The translations under genes and the position numbers were made by a program. 29,265 nucleotides of DNA, taken from DASZHC01 sp035938215 (GTDB lineage Bacteria; Verrucomicrobiota; Verrucomicrobiia; Chthoniobacterales; JAFAMB01). This document shows positions 6,290-15,404 of the stretch, in pieces. Position 1 is the stretch's first letter. Every line of letters starts with the position of its first letter. The stretch lies in contig DASZHC010000263.1 of the NCBI GenBank assembly GCA_035938215.1, positions 1 through 29,265 on the forward strand, in the 5' to 3' direction. The notes beneath the pieces are model-generated. The model was given only the letters and a program-made list of their open reading frames with translations. It did not search any database and was not told the origin of the DNA.

Positions 6290-7858
6290 CTAGGCAACAA
6301 ACATCCCCGCGCGCATAAGCGACACCAGATTATTTTTGACTCGCTGTCTCACCTTTTCCACAAGGCTCTCTTCATCGTCCGTTTCGCTCGGGAGCAGCTC
6401 CTTTCCGTTCGATCTAGTGAAGGCCATCATTTCGGCCGCTAATGCCTCAACGTCGCGAGTGCCATCGAGCAGGGTCAAAAAATGCCTGCCGGCGGCATCA
6501 GGAACTTTCATGCTTGCATGGAGCTGGGAGGCAATTGACCCACCCAGTCGGATCTGCGCTTGAGCCAGCTGGCTTATCGCCGGCCGTTCGCCGACCTTGT
6601 TCACAACGTTCGGAGGCCGGACCCTCAACGAAACGACACCTAATGCATAAGACTCTTTCAACGCCGTAGCGATCAAGGCTCCTTCGGCAGCAGAGCCGGA
6701 ATCAGTGATGTTTTTTGGGTCTCTCCGTCTGACTTCCTTCAGAATCTGCTCGAAAGAAACAGCGCAGGGCCACTGCGAGCAGATATAGCAGAGTGCTGTG
6801 CGCCAAACGGGATTCGAAATTTCAAACTTGCCGCCTCCCGGGGTTTTGAACTCTACCGGCGAATCACCGGCCGTTTCCGGGTTGGTCAGGGGTACGGAAT
6901 CGCACATGGCAAACAGGTCCGGAATCCGCTCTTCAAGAAAAGCGGCGGCAAGCTGAAGTTCTCTTCTGCACAGCAATGTCTGACGAAAGCCGGTGCCACA
7001 GAGGAAGTCCTTGTACTGCTCCCTGACAATCTCATTTGCTCCATCCAATTCCCGCATCCGTTGAAGAGCTTCCGGCGTAAATTGAGCCCGGTCGGATGAG
7101 TCCAGGACAGCCTCTCCCACATATTGCAGATCGTGACGTTCGGCTTCTTCCATGAATTCGTGAAAATAAAATGGCTGGGCAAACGGATTCAGATCGTCAT
7201 GGTAGAGACTCTCGTCGCCGTATTTTACGATGCGTCCCAGCTGAGTGTGAAAAGCTTCCGTATAGTAATCCGGCTTTATTCTAGATTCGGCCATGAATTT
7301 CACGAGCGCACGCGCCTGGGTCGCCTTTTCTGAGACTCCCTCGAATTTTTGGGTATGGAAGCACATCATATGGCGCACAAGGTCGCGGAAATGGCACCCG
7401 GGGTAGGCGTTGTAGCTGACATAGCCAATCCCCTCTTTGGCGAGCATGTCTCGGCAGATCTGAAGGATCCGTTCGCGAACAAAATCTGGAACCCACGAAT
7501 AGACTCCGTGGGCAATGATGAAGTCGAACGTTCCGAATTTTTCCAGGTTCCGGTCGCAGAGATCCATTGCCCGGAGAGTCAGGTTGCGCAATCCAAGCTC
7601 TGCTGTCAGCGACTGCCCCGAAGCAATGGGGATCTGCGCCACATCGACGCCGACAAATTCACTTTCGGGCAGCTGAAAAGCCATTGCCACCAGATTATTG
7701 GCCGCGCCGCACCCTAGTTCCAGAACCCGGCAGCGTTGGATCGGGGCGGGTGATAACCCGCGCAAGTAGGCCGTAGTCGCCAGGCGATCCGGATGCGTCT
7801 GCGGAAAGAGACCTGCCGGATAGAGGACTTCATCGTAAGGGGTGGAGGTTAGGTCCAT
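6290..7858 (-). CDS. SAM-dependent methyltransferase with methyltransferase-regulatory domain
   Basis: A 522-aa protein from the ATG at 7858 (MDLTSTPYDEVLYP). The reading frame stays open further upstream to 7948, but those residues overlap the tssA start region and look unlike the family. Class I methyltransferase core: motif I VLELGCGAANN (~45-55), acidic loop FVGVDVA (Asp72), and FDFIIAHGVYSWVP (~111-124). A segment with the features of the methyltransferase-regulatory domain family (PF10119) follows at about 190-290 (...FMEEAERHDLQYVGEAVL). A C-terminal helical region resembles a winged or regulatory tail. It is transcribed divergently from tssA with no room for two separate promoters (88 bp between starts). 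The substrate is unknown; protein methylation of a T6SS part or effector is speculation. Confidence 0.82.
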   Translation of the reverse strand: MDLTSTPYDEVLYPAGLFPQTHPDRLATTAYLRGLSPAPIQRCRVLELGCGAANNLVAMAFQLPESEFVGVDVAQIPIASGQSLTAELGLRNLTLRAMDLCDRNLEKFGTFDFIIAHGVYSWVPDFVRERILQICRDMLAKEGIGYVSYNAYPGCHFRDLVRHMMCFHTQKFEGVSEKATQARALVKFMAESRIKPDYYTEAFHTQLGRIVKYGDESLYHDDLNPFAQPFYFHEFMEEAERHDLQYVGEAVLDSSDRAQFTPEALQRMRELDGANEIVREQYKDFLCGTGFRQTLLCRRELQLAAAFLEERIPDLFAMCDSVPLTNPETAGDSPVEFKTPGGGKFEISNPVWRTALCYICSQWPCAVSFEQILKEVRRRDPKNITDSGSAAEGALIATALKESYALGVVSLRVRPPNVVNKVGERPAISQLAQAQIRLGGSIASQLHASMKVPDAAGRHFLTLLDGTRDVEALAAEMMAFTRSNGKELLPSETDDEESLVEKVRQRVKNNLVSLMRAGMFVA

Positions 7859-7933
7859 GGCTTGCATGCCGTTCAGGGTGATGCAAAGAAATAGCGCTGG
7901 ACAAGGTAAAAGGGATTTTGTGTGCTGGCAATC

Positions 7934-7939
7934 GGAGGG
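7934..7939 (+). promoter_or_regulatory. Ribosome binding site fixing the tssA start
   Basis: GGAGGG lies 7 nt upstream of the ATG at 7947. This decides the start against the upstream in-frame ATG at 7842, whose product would carry 35 residues unlike TssA. Confidence 0.75.
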
Positions 7940-7946
7940 TGTATGC

Positions 7947-8981
7947 ATGTCTGTTGCTGAAGAGTTGCTAAGGCCAATTTCGGAAGAGGCTCCGTGCGGA
8001 GTAGACCTATCCTACGATGTGCGACTCCAGGAGCTTGAAACATTGACTCGGGGAAAACCTGAAACCCAGTTTTCCGCGGCGGAACCTCCGGATTGGAAAC
8101 AGATACGCGCGAGCTGTCTGGAGTTATTTGAACAATCAAAAGATTTGCGAGTCGCTCTCATGCTGACGGTTGGGCTGCTTGAACTTGAGGGGATTGCCGG
8201 TTTTCGAGAGGGCGTGGCACTAATGAAAGGGCTTCTTGGAAGTTATTGGGTGAACGTCCATCCGCAACTCGACCCTGCAGACAACAACGACCCTCTGCAG
8301 CGGATGAACATTGTTGCTTCTCTTGCGACACCGATTGGAACCTTCGGTGATCCGTTTCAGATACTGGAAAAGCTCCGGCGAACCCCGCTGTGCAACTCGC
8401 TTCGCATGGGGCGGCGTAGCCTGGGAGATTTTCTGAAAGCGGAAGCAGGCGTAGCCGCTGGAGGTGAAGGCCCCAGCATGACGACGGCGCAAATTGAGGC
8501 AGCATTTCGCGACACAAAGCCGGAGGAGCTCGCCCAGACCTATCGTTGTGTTACGGATTGCCTGGCCATTGTCAAGGAGATGGATGAAATCATTATGGCG
8601 ACCGTCGGCGCTGCCAATGCGCCGGACCTGGATCTGCTGATCCGCGATTTGGCTGCGATGCAGAAGCGGATCGCTCCTTATACCGCGTCGGCGTCTGCAG
8701 CCGCAGAGGCCATTCAGGGAGGAGGGGTATCCGATCTCGGCGCACAAGGCGCCCCGGGAGCTTTTTCGACGTCCGGAGAAATACGAAGCCGTCAGGATGT
8801 AACAACCTTGTTAGAGAAAATCTGTGACTATTACGCCCGGGTTGAACCTTCCAGCCCGGTGCCTTTGCTTCTGAAACGTGCGGCAAGATTGGCAGAAATG
8901 AGTTTCATACAGATCATTGAGGATCTTTCTCCCGATGCGATTACGCAGGTGCGAACGGTAACGGGTGAGAAAGAAGAATAG
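7947..8981 (+). CDS. tssA: Type VI secretion protein TssA
   Basis: A 344-aa protein. The N-terminal ImpA_N domain is clear (ELLRPISEEAPCGVDLSYD, then PPDWKQIRASCLELFEQSKDLRVALMLTVGLLELEGIAGFREGVALMKGLLGSYW). The C-terminus is the short TssA1-like kind (LLEKICDYYARVEPSSPVPLLLKRAARLAEMSF...LSPDAITQVRTVTG). The middle (~240-285) is an Ala/Gly/Ser linker. TssA binds the baseplate, then sits at the distal end of the growing sheath as a cap that guides tube and sheath polymerisation. It is the first gene of the T6SS run, divergent from the methyltransferase gene. A 284-bp gap separates it from tssB. Confidence 0.93.
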   Translation: MSVAEELLRPISEEAPCGVDLSYDVRLQELETLTRGKPETQFSAAEPPDWKQIRASCLELFEQSKDLRVALMLTVGLLELEGIAGFREGVALMKGLLGSYWVNVHPQLDPADNNDPLQRMNIVASLATPIGTFGDPFQILEKLRRTPLCNSLRMGRRSLGDFLKAEAGVAAGGEGPSMTTAQIEAAFRDTKPEELAQTYRCVTDCLAIVKEMDEIIMATVGAANAPDLDLLIRDLAAMQKRIAPYTASASAAAEAIQGGGVSDLGAQGAPGAFSTSGEIRSRQDVTTLLEKICDYYARVEPSSPVPLLLKRAARLAEMSFIQIIEDLSPDAITQVRTVTGEKEE

Positions 8982-9265
8982 ACATGCGGCTGAAATGCGG
9001 CTGAAGCGCAAAATGCCACAATGCAATTGACAAATTCCGGAGAATCTGGCGGTATCGATTGAGCAAAAAAAGGATGGACGATACGGGAGATGATCGGTGC
9101 TGTTTCGAGATTGTTCGGTTCCTGGTCGAGCGGTTTCTGTCGATCGTACCACCGTGATGAGGTCGCAGTATTAGTTGGCACGCGTCATTTCCTTGCGCAT
9201 ATTCATGTAGACACGCATCGAGTGAGCGGAGGTCCATTGCTTTTTTAACCCCCTAAATCTGTTTT
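8982..9265 (+). other. tssA-tssB intergenic region
   Basis: 284 bp without a credible gene. A small duplication (ATGCGGCTGA twice near 8984-9004) is visible. There is no strong hairpin terminator and no clear promoter boxes. The spacing suggests tssB may have its own promoter, but none can be pointed to. Confidence 0.4.
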
Positions 9266-9793
9266 ATGGCAAAAGCTAGTAGCCAGAAGTTTATCGCCCG
9301 AAACCGGGCGCCGCGCGTACAGATTGAATACGATGTAGAGGTGTATGGCGCGCAAAAGAAAATCGAATTGCCTTTCGTGATGGGAGTCATGGCCGATCTC
9401 TCCGGGAAACCGGCCGATCCCTTGGCTCCAGTCGCAGAACGCAAGTTCCTTGAATTCGACATCGATAATTTTGATGATCGGCTGAAGGCGACGAGACCAC
9501 GAGTGGCTTTCAGCGTTCCAAATACGTTGACGGGACAAGGAAACTTGAGCCTTGATATCACCTTTGAGAGCCTCGAGGATTTTTCTCCCGGCGCAGTTGC
9601 GCGGAAAGTTGAATCGCTAAACAAGCTGCTGACCGCCCGCAATCAACTTGCGAACCTCATTACCTACATGGACGGGAAGACGGGTGCGGAGGAACTGGTG
9701 AAGAAGCTTCTTGCTGAGCCGGCTCTTCTCAATGCGCTTGCGTCGGCTCCCAAGCCCGAAAGTGCTGCTGCTGCTTCCGAAAGCGCTAAATAA
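9266..9793 (+). CDS. tssB: Type VI secretion sheath small subunit TssB (VipA)
   Basis: A 175-aa protein with the VipA pattern: APRVQIEYDVEVYGAQKKIELPFVMGVMADLSG near the start, ERKFLEFDIDNFDDRLKATRPRVAFSVPN in the middle, and FESLEDFSPGAVARKVESLNKLLTARNQLANL towards the end. The Ala/Ser-rich tail (about 155-175) is typically disordered. It pairs with TssC to form the contractile sheath. tssC starts 16 nt downstream of its stop, so the two are co-transcribed. Confidence 0.97.
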   Translation: MAKASSQKFIARNRAPRVQIEYDVEVYGAQKKIELPFVMGVMADLSGKPADPLAPVAERKFLEFDIDNFDDRLKATRPRVAFSVPNTLTGQGNLSLDITFESLEDFSPGAVARKVESLNKLLTARNQLANLITYMDGKTGAEELVKKLLAEPALLNALASAPKPESAAAASESAK

Positions 9794-9809
9794 GTAAATA
9801 AATACGCAT

Positions 9810-11309
9810 ATGGCCGAACAGAATCCTCAGACGCAAACTACCGGAGCCGTAGCTGAGACGGTCGAGGCAAACGAATTCGAGACGCTCCTCGATCGCGAAT
9901 TCAAGCCGAAAACCGAGCAGGCAAAATCAGCGGTTCAGGAAGCGGTAAAAACCCTTGCGGAGCAGGCGCTGGGCGCGGCGTCTTTGATCTCGGACGATGC
10001 GCTCGTAACAATCCAGTCGCTGATCGGCGAACTCGACCGGAAGTTGACGGAACAGATCAATGTGATTATTCACCACGAGGACTTCAAGAAACTCGAGGGG
10101 ACCTGGCGAGGTCTTTATCATCTCGTTAGCAATACGGAGACGGATGAGATGCTGAAGATCAGAGTGATAAATGTCTCCAAGAAGGATCTGGCCAGAACGC
10201 TGAAAAAGTACAAGGGCGTTGCCTGGGACCAAAGCCCCATCTTTAAGAGAGTGTACGAGGATGAGTATGGTTCGCCGGGAGGCCAACCGTATGGGTGCTT
10301 GGTCGGTGATTATTATTTTGACCACAGCGCGCCCGACGTCGAGCTGCTGGGAGGAATAGCCCAAATTGCGTCTGCCGCTCATGCTCCCTTTATCAGTGCG
10401 GCTGCTCCTACGGTGATGAATATGGATACCTGGGGAGAGTTAAGCGATCCCCGGGATCTCACCAAGATATTTCAAACCCCCGAGTACGCTGCGTGGCGTT
10501 CTCTTCGGGATGCGGAAGACTCAAGGTATGTCGGACTTACGATGCCCAGGTTTCTTTCGAGGATGCCGTATGGGGCAAAGACCAATCCGGTCGACGACTT
10601 TGCTTTCGAGGAAGATGTCGAAGGGGCGGTGCACGACAAGTATGTCTGGGCAAATTCCGCATACGCGATGGGAACGAATATCACTCGGGCATTCAAGCTC
10701 TGGGGTTGGTGCGCCAGGATTCGCGGCACGGAAAGTGGCGGGATGATAGAAGGTTTGCCGGTTCATACGTTTCCCACGGATGACGGAGGGGTTGACATGA
10801 AATGCCCGACCGAGATCGCGATTACAGACCGTCGCGAAGCGGAGCTGGCGAAGAATGGTTTCATGCCTTTGTCCCACTACAAGAATACCGATTACGCGGT
10901 GTTTATTGGCGCCCAGTCTTTGCAGAAACCGGCGGTCTATGAAGATCCGGATGCAACCGCCAATGCAAATCTTGCGGCGAGGTTGCCCTATCTTTTTGCT
11001 ACCTGCCGATTCGCTCACTATTTGAAATGCATGGTTCGGGACAAGATTGGCTCTTTTAAGGAGCGTGCCGATATGGAGCGGTGGCTGAACGACTGGATCA
11101 AACAGTTTTGCGTGGACGGTAGTACGGCTTCTGAGAGCCAAAAGGCCATGCGACCACTCGCGGATGCTTCGGTGGAAGTGACGGAGGTGGAGGGTAATCC
11201 CGGCTACTACAACTCAAAGTTCTTTTTGCGGCCTCACTACCAGCTTGAGGGGTTGACTGTCTCTCTGCGATTGGTTTCCAAACTCCCTTCAGCTAAGGGA
11301 GCGGGCTAA
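9810..11309 (+). CDS. tssC: Type VI secretion sheath large subunit TssC (VipB)
   Basis: A 499-aa protein, the usual length for the family. Recognisable segments include HHEDFKKLEGTWRGLYHLV (~90-108), GDYYFDHSAPDVELLGGIAQIASAAHAPFI and TMPRFLSRMPYG, and the C-terminus ends RPHYQLEGLTVSLRLVSKLP. With TssB it forms the helical sheath whose contraction drives the tube. It directly follows tssB. After its stop comes a 144-bp leader before hcp. Confidence 0.97.
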   Translation: MAEQNPQTQTTGAVAETVEANEFETLLDREFKPKTEQAKSAVQEAVKTLAEQALGAASLISDDALVTIQSLIGELDRKLTEQINVIIHHEDFKKLEGTWRGLYHLVSNTETDEMLKIRVINVSKKDLARTLKKYKGVAWDQSPIFKRVYEDEYGSPGGQPYGCLVGDYYFDHSAPDVELLGGIAQIASAAHAPFISAAAPTVMNMDTWGELSDPRDLTKIFQTPEYAAWRSLRDAEDSRYVGLTMPRFLSRMPYGAKTNPVDDFAFEEDVEGAVHDKYVWANSAYAMGTNITRAFKLWGWCARIRGTESGGMIEGLPVHTFPTDDGGVDMKCPTEIAITDRREAELAKNGFMPLSHYKNTDYAVFIGAQSLQKPAVYEDPDATANANLAARLPYLFATCRFAHYLKCMVRDKIGSFKERADMERWLNDWIKQFCVDGSTASESQKAMRPLADASVEVTEVEGNPGYYNSKFFLRPHYQLEGLTVSLRLVSKLPSAKGAG

Positions 11310-11453
11310 ATCGGTCGATAGAATTATCTGTTGGTAAACTGTCTCCGCACATTCGGCGGCGTTTGCTGTGGCGCCGCAGCAGGCTACCGGTTGTTCGGAG
11401 CTACTTAGTTACTGGTTTGCGGCGCCAAAAACACAAAAGGATACAACGAAACT

Positions 11454-11936
11454 ATGGCAGTAGACATGTTCATTAAGATCGACACAGTCGATGGCGAATC
11501 AAAGGACTCCAAGCACAAAAAGGATATCGATGTTCTCGCTTGGTCGTGGGGTATGAGTAACTCCGGTTCGGCTCATACCGGCGGTGGCGCTGGAGCGGGA
11601 AAGGTCAATGTTCAAGATCTCAGCTTCACCAAATGGGTTGATAGCTCGACGCCGAAGCTTGCCCTCGCATGCTGCGACGGCAAGCATTTTAAGGACGCCA
11701 CACTGGTCGTTCGAAAGGCCGGCGAAAAACCGGTTGAGTACATAAAAATTAAAATGGAGGAGATCTTAATCACCTCCATTTCAACCGGCGGTTCTGGCGG
11801 CGAGGACCGATTAACAGAGAACGTTACGATCAACTTTTCCAAGGTAAGCCTGGATTACGTTCCCCAGGACGACAAGGGCGCGCCCGGAACGGCGATACCG
11901 ATGAGTTGGGATATCGCTGGAAATATTAGCGAATAG
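11454..11936 (+). CDS. hcp: Type VI secretion tube protein Hcp (TssD)
   Basis: A 160-aa Hcp protein: MAVDMFIKIDTVDGES..., IDVLAWSWGMSNSG, VQDLSFTKWVDSSTPKLALACCDGKHF and VEYIKIKMEEILITSIS are family hallmarks. Hexameric rings stack into the inner tube. A short AAAAGGA lies 12 nt upstream of the ATG, a rather long spacing. It has its own 144-bp upstream region and a candidate hairpin downstream, consistent with a separately expressed, abundant product. No extra C-terminal effector domain is fused. Confidence 0.97.
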   Translation: MAVDMFIKIDTVDGESKDSKHKKDIDVLAWSWGMSNSGSAHTGGGAGAGKVNVQDLSFTKWVDSSTPKLALACCDGKHFKDATLVVRKAGEKPVEYIKIKMEEILITSISTGGSGGEDRLTENVTINFSKVSLDYVPQDDKGAPGTAIPMSWDIAGNISE

Positions 11937-12032
11937 GGATTGAGCGGGCCGGCTCTATAAACGGAACGATGGGCTTATCTCGCCATTTGGTTCGTTTGGA
12001 GACGGATCTACCTCGAGCGATGCTGAGTGAGG

Positions 12033-12065
12033 CGAGCGGCGGGCCGGTCTTAACCTTGCCGCTCG
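12033..12065 (+). terminator. Possible terminator hairpin after hcp
   Basis: Perfect 8-bp stem CGAGCGGC / GCCGCTCG with a 17-nt loop, followed by AAGTATTTTC, about 100 bp after the hcp stop. The U-run is weak. It would let hcp be made in excess of the downstream baseplate genes. Confidence 0.4.
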
Positions 12066-12072
12066 AAGTATT

Positions 12073-12100
12073 TTCTTGCGCAAGTCACAAATCCGCAGGT
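12073..12100 (+). repeat. Partial copy of the 61-bp dispersed repeat
   Basis: TTCTTGCGCAAGTCACAAAT and CCGCAGGT match the core of the repeats at 6221-6281 and 29195-29255 with a few mismatches. The match stops where palindromic copy 3 begins (12103), as if that element was inserted into this repeat. Confidence 0.5.
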
Positions 12101-12102
12101 GC

Positions 12103-12198
12103 TAGAATCTTTGGAAAGCAAAATCAGTTGCAGATGAGTCAAACTTTTCCGTATCCGCACATTTCATCATTAGGTGGTTTTGCTTTTCAAGGATTCTA
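12103..12198 (+). repeat. Palindromic element, copy 3 (96 bp)
   Basis: Left arm with small changes (TAGAATCTTTGGAAAGCAAA), right arm intact (ending GCTTTTCAAGGATTCTA). The centre is closest to consensus (GTTGCAGATGAGTCAAAC, CCGTATCCGCACATT). It is flanked on both sides by TA. It ends 24 bp before the tagJ ATG and has no 85-bp partner. Confidence 0.88.
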
Positions 12199-12222
12199 AT
12201 CTTCCCGGTCTCGGTATTCGTT

Positions 12223-13026
12223 ATGACAGCGGAACAATTGCTTAAGGAGGGCCAGCCAGACGAGGCGCTGAAAGGGCTTTTTCAGGTTGTTCGTGATAAG
12301 CCTGCTGACCGAAAGTCCCGGCGATTTCTATTCCAGTTGCTGAGTGTCCTCGGCGATTGGAAGCGCGCTCACACACAGCTTCAGGTGCTTGCGGAGATGG
12401 ATCCGGAGAGCATGATGCTCGCCCGCATCTTCGAGCCCGTGCTCCGTTGCGAAGCATTCCGAGCCGATGTTTTTACCGGCGGAAGAACGCCAATCATATT
12501 CGGTGAACCGCCGGAATGGATTGGATCGTTGGTGCAGGCCTTGGAGCTTTTCGGAAGAGGGGAGCACAAGGCTGCCGCTACATTGCACGCGGAGGCCTTT
12601 GATGCGGCTCCCACGAGCTCTGGCAAATTGAATGGAGAATCTTTTGAATGGATCGCTGATGCGGATGAACGCCTCGGTCCCGTATTGGAAGTGATTCTCG
12701 AAGGCCACTACTATTGGATTCCATTCTGCAGGATCCGTAAGATCTTCATCGAGCCGGCCACAGATCTGCGAGATCTCGTCTGGATACCTGCTCAATTCAT
12801 CTGGGAGAACGGAGGACAGGCTTCGGGCCATATTCCGACTCGCTATCCCGGCACGGAGCAATCTGCGGACGGGTTGTTAAAGCTGGCGCGTAAGACGGAG
12901 TGGGAGACGAAAGGGGAGATTAACGTTGGTCTTGGGCAACGCCTTTTAGCGACGGATGCCGGCGAATATCCTTTGCTGGAAGTTCGAACGATCGAACTGG
13001 AGCTACCGGAGGCAACGCTGCGATAG
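12223..13026 (+). CDS. tagJ: Type VI secretion accessory protein TagJ (ImpE family)
   Basis: A 267-aa ImpE/TagJ-family protein. A TPR-like N-terminus (QLLKEGQPDEALKGLFQVVRDKPADRKSRRFLFQLLSVLGDWKRAHTQLQVL) leads into the family core: GEPPEWIGSLVQAL, FEWIADADERLGPVLEVILEGHYYWIPF, and RYPGTEQSADGLLKLARKTEWETKG. In Pseudomonas HsiE1/TagJ binds the sheath subunit TssB and helps recruit ClpV. Its presence between hcp and tssE is the conserved position in such clusters. The upstream DNA is palindromic copy 3; tssE starts 16 nt after its stop. Confidence 0.93.
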   Translation: MTAEQLLKEGQPDEALKGLFQVVRDKPADRKSRRFLFQLLSVLGDWKRAHTQLQVLAEMDPESMMLARIFEPVLRCEAFRADVFTGGRTPIIFGEPPEWIGSLVQALELFGRGEHKAAATLHAEAFDAAPTSSGKLNGESFEWIADADERLGPVLEVILEGHYYWIPFCRIRKIFIEPATDLRDLVWIPAQFIWENGGQASGHIPTRYPGTEQSADGLLKLARKTEWETKGEINVGLGQRLLATDAGEYPLLEVRTIELELPEATLR

Positions 13027-13042
13027 CGCCTGAGGCGTTTCC

Positions 13043-13546
13043 ATGGCTGAAGGACTTACTCCGTTGGATCGCCTGCAGCCTTGCCTGCTCGATCGCCTCA
13101 CTGACGATCAGCCGGAGAAACGTGAAGAGAGTCGAACCCAAAGGATTGTATCGCTTCAGCGCTACAAGGCAGGGGTGCTGCGGGACCTGGAGTGGCTTTT
13201 CAATTCGATCGGGCACTATCCAGACGAAGGTGTCGGGGAGTTGACCTTTGGCGATTACGAAGACGCTTTTCGGTCGGTGCTGAACTTTGGCATTCGCCAA
13301 CTCTACGGGCGATTGGCGCCCGATCTTGAAGAAATCGAGCAGCAACTGACGTCTGCCTTAATCGTGTTTGAGCCGCGGATCAACCGCCAAACTCTTAGAG
13401 TCAAAGTAACGCTTGATCGGAACTTGCTTTCAATTGATCTGACAGGCGAGCTGTGGGTTAACCCTTTACCTGAAAAACTCTTTGTAAAAACGCTGCTCGA
13501 TCTTGAGTCCAGCCATTGTAGCTTGAGAGAAGCTGTTCATGGATGA
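13043..13546 (+). CDS. tssE: Type VI secretion baseplate protein TssE (gp25-like)
   Basis: A 167-aa GPW/gp25 lysozyme-like baseplate protein. Hallmarks: MAEGLTPLDRLQPCLLDRLTDD at the start, VLRDLEWLFNSIG, then IRQLYGRL and the EPR motif (LIVFEPRINRQTLRVKV), which contacts sheath and wedge. Like other TssE proteins it has no lysozyme activity. Its 3' end overlaps tssF by 8 nt, so the two are translationally coupled. Confidence 0.95.
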   Translation: MAEGLTPLDRLQPCLLDRLTDDQPEKREESRTQRIVSLQRYKAGVLRDLEWLFNSIGHYPDEGVGELTFGDYEDAFRSVLNFGIRQLYGRLAPDLEEIEQQLTSALIVFEPRINRQTLRVKVTLDRNLLSIDLTGELWVNPLPEKLFVKTLLDLESSHCSLREAVHG

Positions 13547-15404
13547 GCGTTTGTTGGCGTATTATAACGGCGAACTGCGTCATCTTCGGGAGATGGCGGG
13601 GGAATTTGCGAGAGAGTTTCCAAAAATAGCCGCACGTCTTGCGCTCGATCGCGAAGCCAAGGAGATCTGTCCCGATCCTTACGTAGAAAGGTTGCTCGAG
13701 GGCTTCGCTTTCCTGGCTGCGCGCGTCCGCCTGAAAATGGATAGCGAGTTTCCAAGGTTTACAAATACGCTCCTGGAGACTGTTTATCCTCATTATCTTC
13801 ATCCGGTTCCGTCGATGGGTGTTGTCCGATTCGAACCGAACCTTAACGATCCCGGGCCGGAGAATGGATTTTTACTGGAGAGAAATACGGCGTTGCGCGC
13901 GAGCGGGGATGAAACAGCCTGTCAATTTCGGACTGCCCATGACGTTCGTCTTTGGCCACTGAAGTTGATCGACACCAAATATTACACTCGGAACGTAGTA
14001 GAGCTCGAACTGCCAGGATCGTTCCATGCGCGAGCCGCCTTGTCGATTCGGTTGCAAGCAACCGCAGGCAAGAAGTTTAAAGAAATGAAAATTGATCGGT
14101 TGCCCATCTTCATCCGCGGCGCCGATGAAGTTCCTGTCACTATTTACGAGCAGATTTTCGGGCAGGCTACTCACGTGGTTGTGCAGCCGCCAAAAGGGAA
14201 TGGCTTTTTTCGTGAGATTCTTCCTGCCACAACCGTTCATCGAGTCGGTTTTCGTGAGGACGAAGCGATTCTTCCGAGTGGCCCCCGGAGTTTCGGAGGT
14301 TATCGTTTGCTCAAGGAGTATTTCGCCTGTCCGCAGCGGTTTCTCTTTTTCGAATTGACGGGTCTCTCGAATTCCGTTCAAAGGTGCGATTCAGACTTGC
14401 TCGAAATCATTGTGGCGTTTCGGTCTGCCGAACCGAGACTCGACAATCGGATAGACGCCAACAGTTTCGCGCTCTTCTGCTCACCGGTCGTCAATCTATT
14501 TCCTAAAAGGCTTGATCCGATTCTCATTTCGGATCGGTTCTCAGAATTCCACGTCGTGCCGGAGCGAACGCGCCCGATCGATTTCGAAGTGTATGAAATT
14601 CAGGAGGTTGTCGGCGTCGTTGCGAAAACAAATCAGGAACAGAAATTCGAGCCGTTTTATCGCGCACGCGATTACGAGGGGCAGTCCGGCGTGTATTATG
14701 CCGTTCACCGCGCACCGCGCGTTCTAACCGCCAAAGAAAAGAAGTTTGGAGCGGTTTCATCTTACGCCGGAAGTGAACTTTTTGCGTCATTGGTCGATGC
14801 AAGATCGGCCCCGTATAATCGGCGATTAAGCCAGCTGAACATGTTCGCCCTGTGCACAAATAGACACTTGCCGATTCAATTGCCGGTTGGAATCGGGGAC
14901 ACGGATCTCACGACCGAGCTGTACGCTCCGCTAATATCCATCCGGTGGCTCGTCGGCCCAACGGTGCCGATCCCTTCGATTGTGGATGGGGATCCTGTCT
15001 GGCGTACCATCAGCCATCTCTCGTTAAACTATCTTTCGCTTCTTGATGCGAAAGAGGGTGAGGGCTCTGCCGCACTGCGTGAGTTGCTGATGCTTTATGT
15101 CAATCGCAATGACCAATTCATGGTTCGCCAGATAGAGGGAATCCGTTCTACAACATCGGTTCCAATCGTGCGTCGTGTTGCGGCTAGCGGTCCCCTGACG
15201 TTCGCGCGAGGACTGGAAATCAGAGTAACAATGGATGAAGGGGCGTTTGAAGGTTCCGGCATCTTTATTCTGGGTGCCGTTCTGGCGGAGTTTTTTTCCC
15301 TTTACGTTTCGGTTAATTCATTCACCGAAACTGCAATAGTTTCGCAGCGCCGCGGAGAGATCATGCGATGGCCGAGCAAGATAGGAAGACGTCCGATAGC
15401 ATAA
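13539..15404 (+). CDS. tssF: Type VI secretion baseplate protein TssF
   Basis: A 621-aa protein with the classic TssF start MDERLLAYYNGELRHLREMAGEFAREFPKIAARL, followed by DPYVERLLEGFAFLAARVRLKMDSEFPRFTNTLLETVYPHYLHPVPSM. The C-terminus ends near VLAEFFSLYVSVNSFTETAI. Length is typical (580-630). TssF2-TssG forms the baseplate wedge. It overlaps tssE by 8 nt at the start and tssG by 37 nt at the end. Confidence 0.97.
   Translation: MDERLLAYYNGELRHLREMAGEFAREFPKIAARLALDREAKEICPDPYVERLLEGFAFLAARVRLKMDSEFPRFTNTLLETVYPHYLHPVPSMGVVRFEPNLNDPGPENGFLLERNTALRASGDETACQFRTAHDVRLWPLKLIDTKYYTRNVVELELPGSFHARAALSIRLQATAGKKFKEMKIDRLPIFIRGADEVPVTIYEQIFGQATHVVVQPPKGNGFFREILPATTVHRVGFREDEAILPSGPRSFGGYRLLKEYFACPQRFLFFELTGLSNSVQRCDSDLLEIIVAFRSAEPRLDNRIDANSFALFCSPVVNLFPKRLDPILISDRFSEFHVVPERTRPIDFEVYEIQEVVGVVAKTNQEQKFEPFYRARDYEGQSGVYYAVHRAPRVLTAKEKKFGAVSSYAGSELFASLVDARSAPYNRRLSQLNMFALCTNRHLPIQLPVGIGDTDLTTELYAPLISIRWLVGPTVPIPSIVDGDPVWRTISHLSLNYLSLLDAKEGEGSAALRELLMLYVNRNDQFMVRQIEGIRSTTSVPIVRRVAASGPLTFARGLEIRVTMDEGAFEGSGIFILGAVLAEFFSLYVSVNSFTETAIVSQRRGEIMRWPSKIGRRPIA

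Noticed and set aside
10521..11141. 206-aa minus-strand frame inside tssC
   Set aside because: Shadow of tssC, no start context or family.
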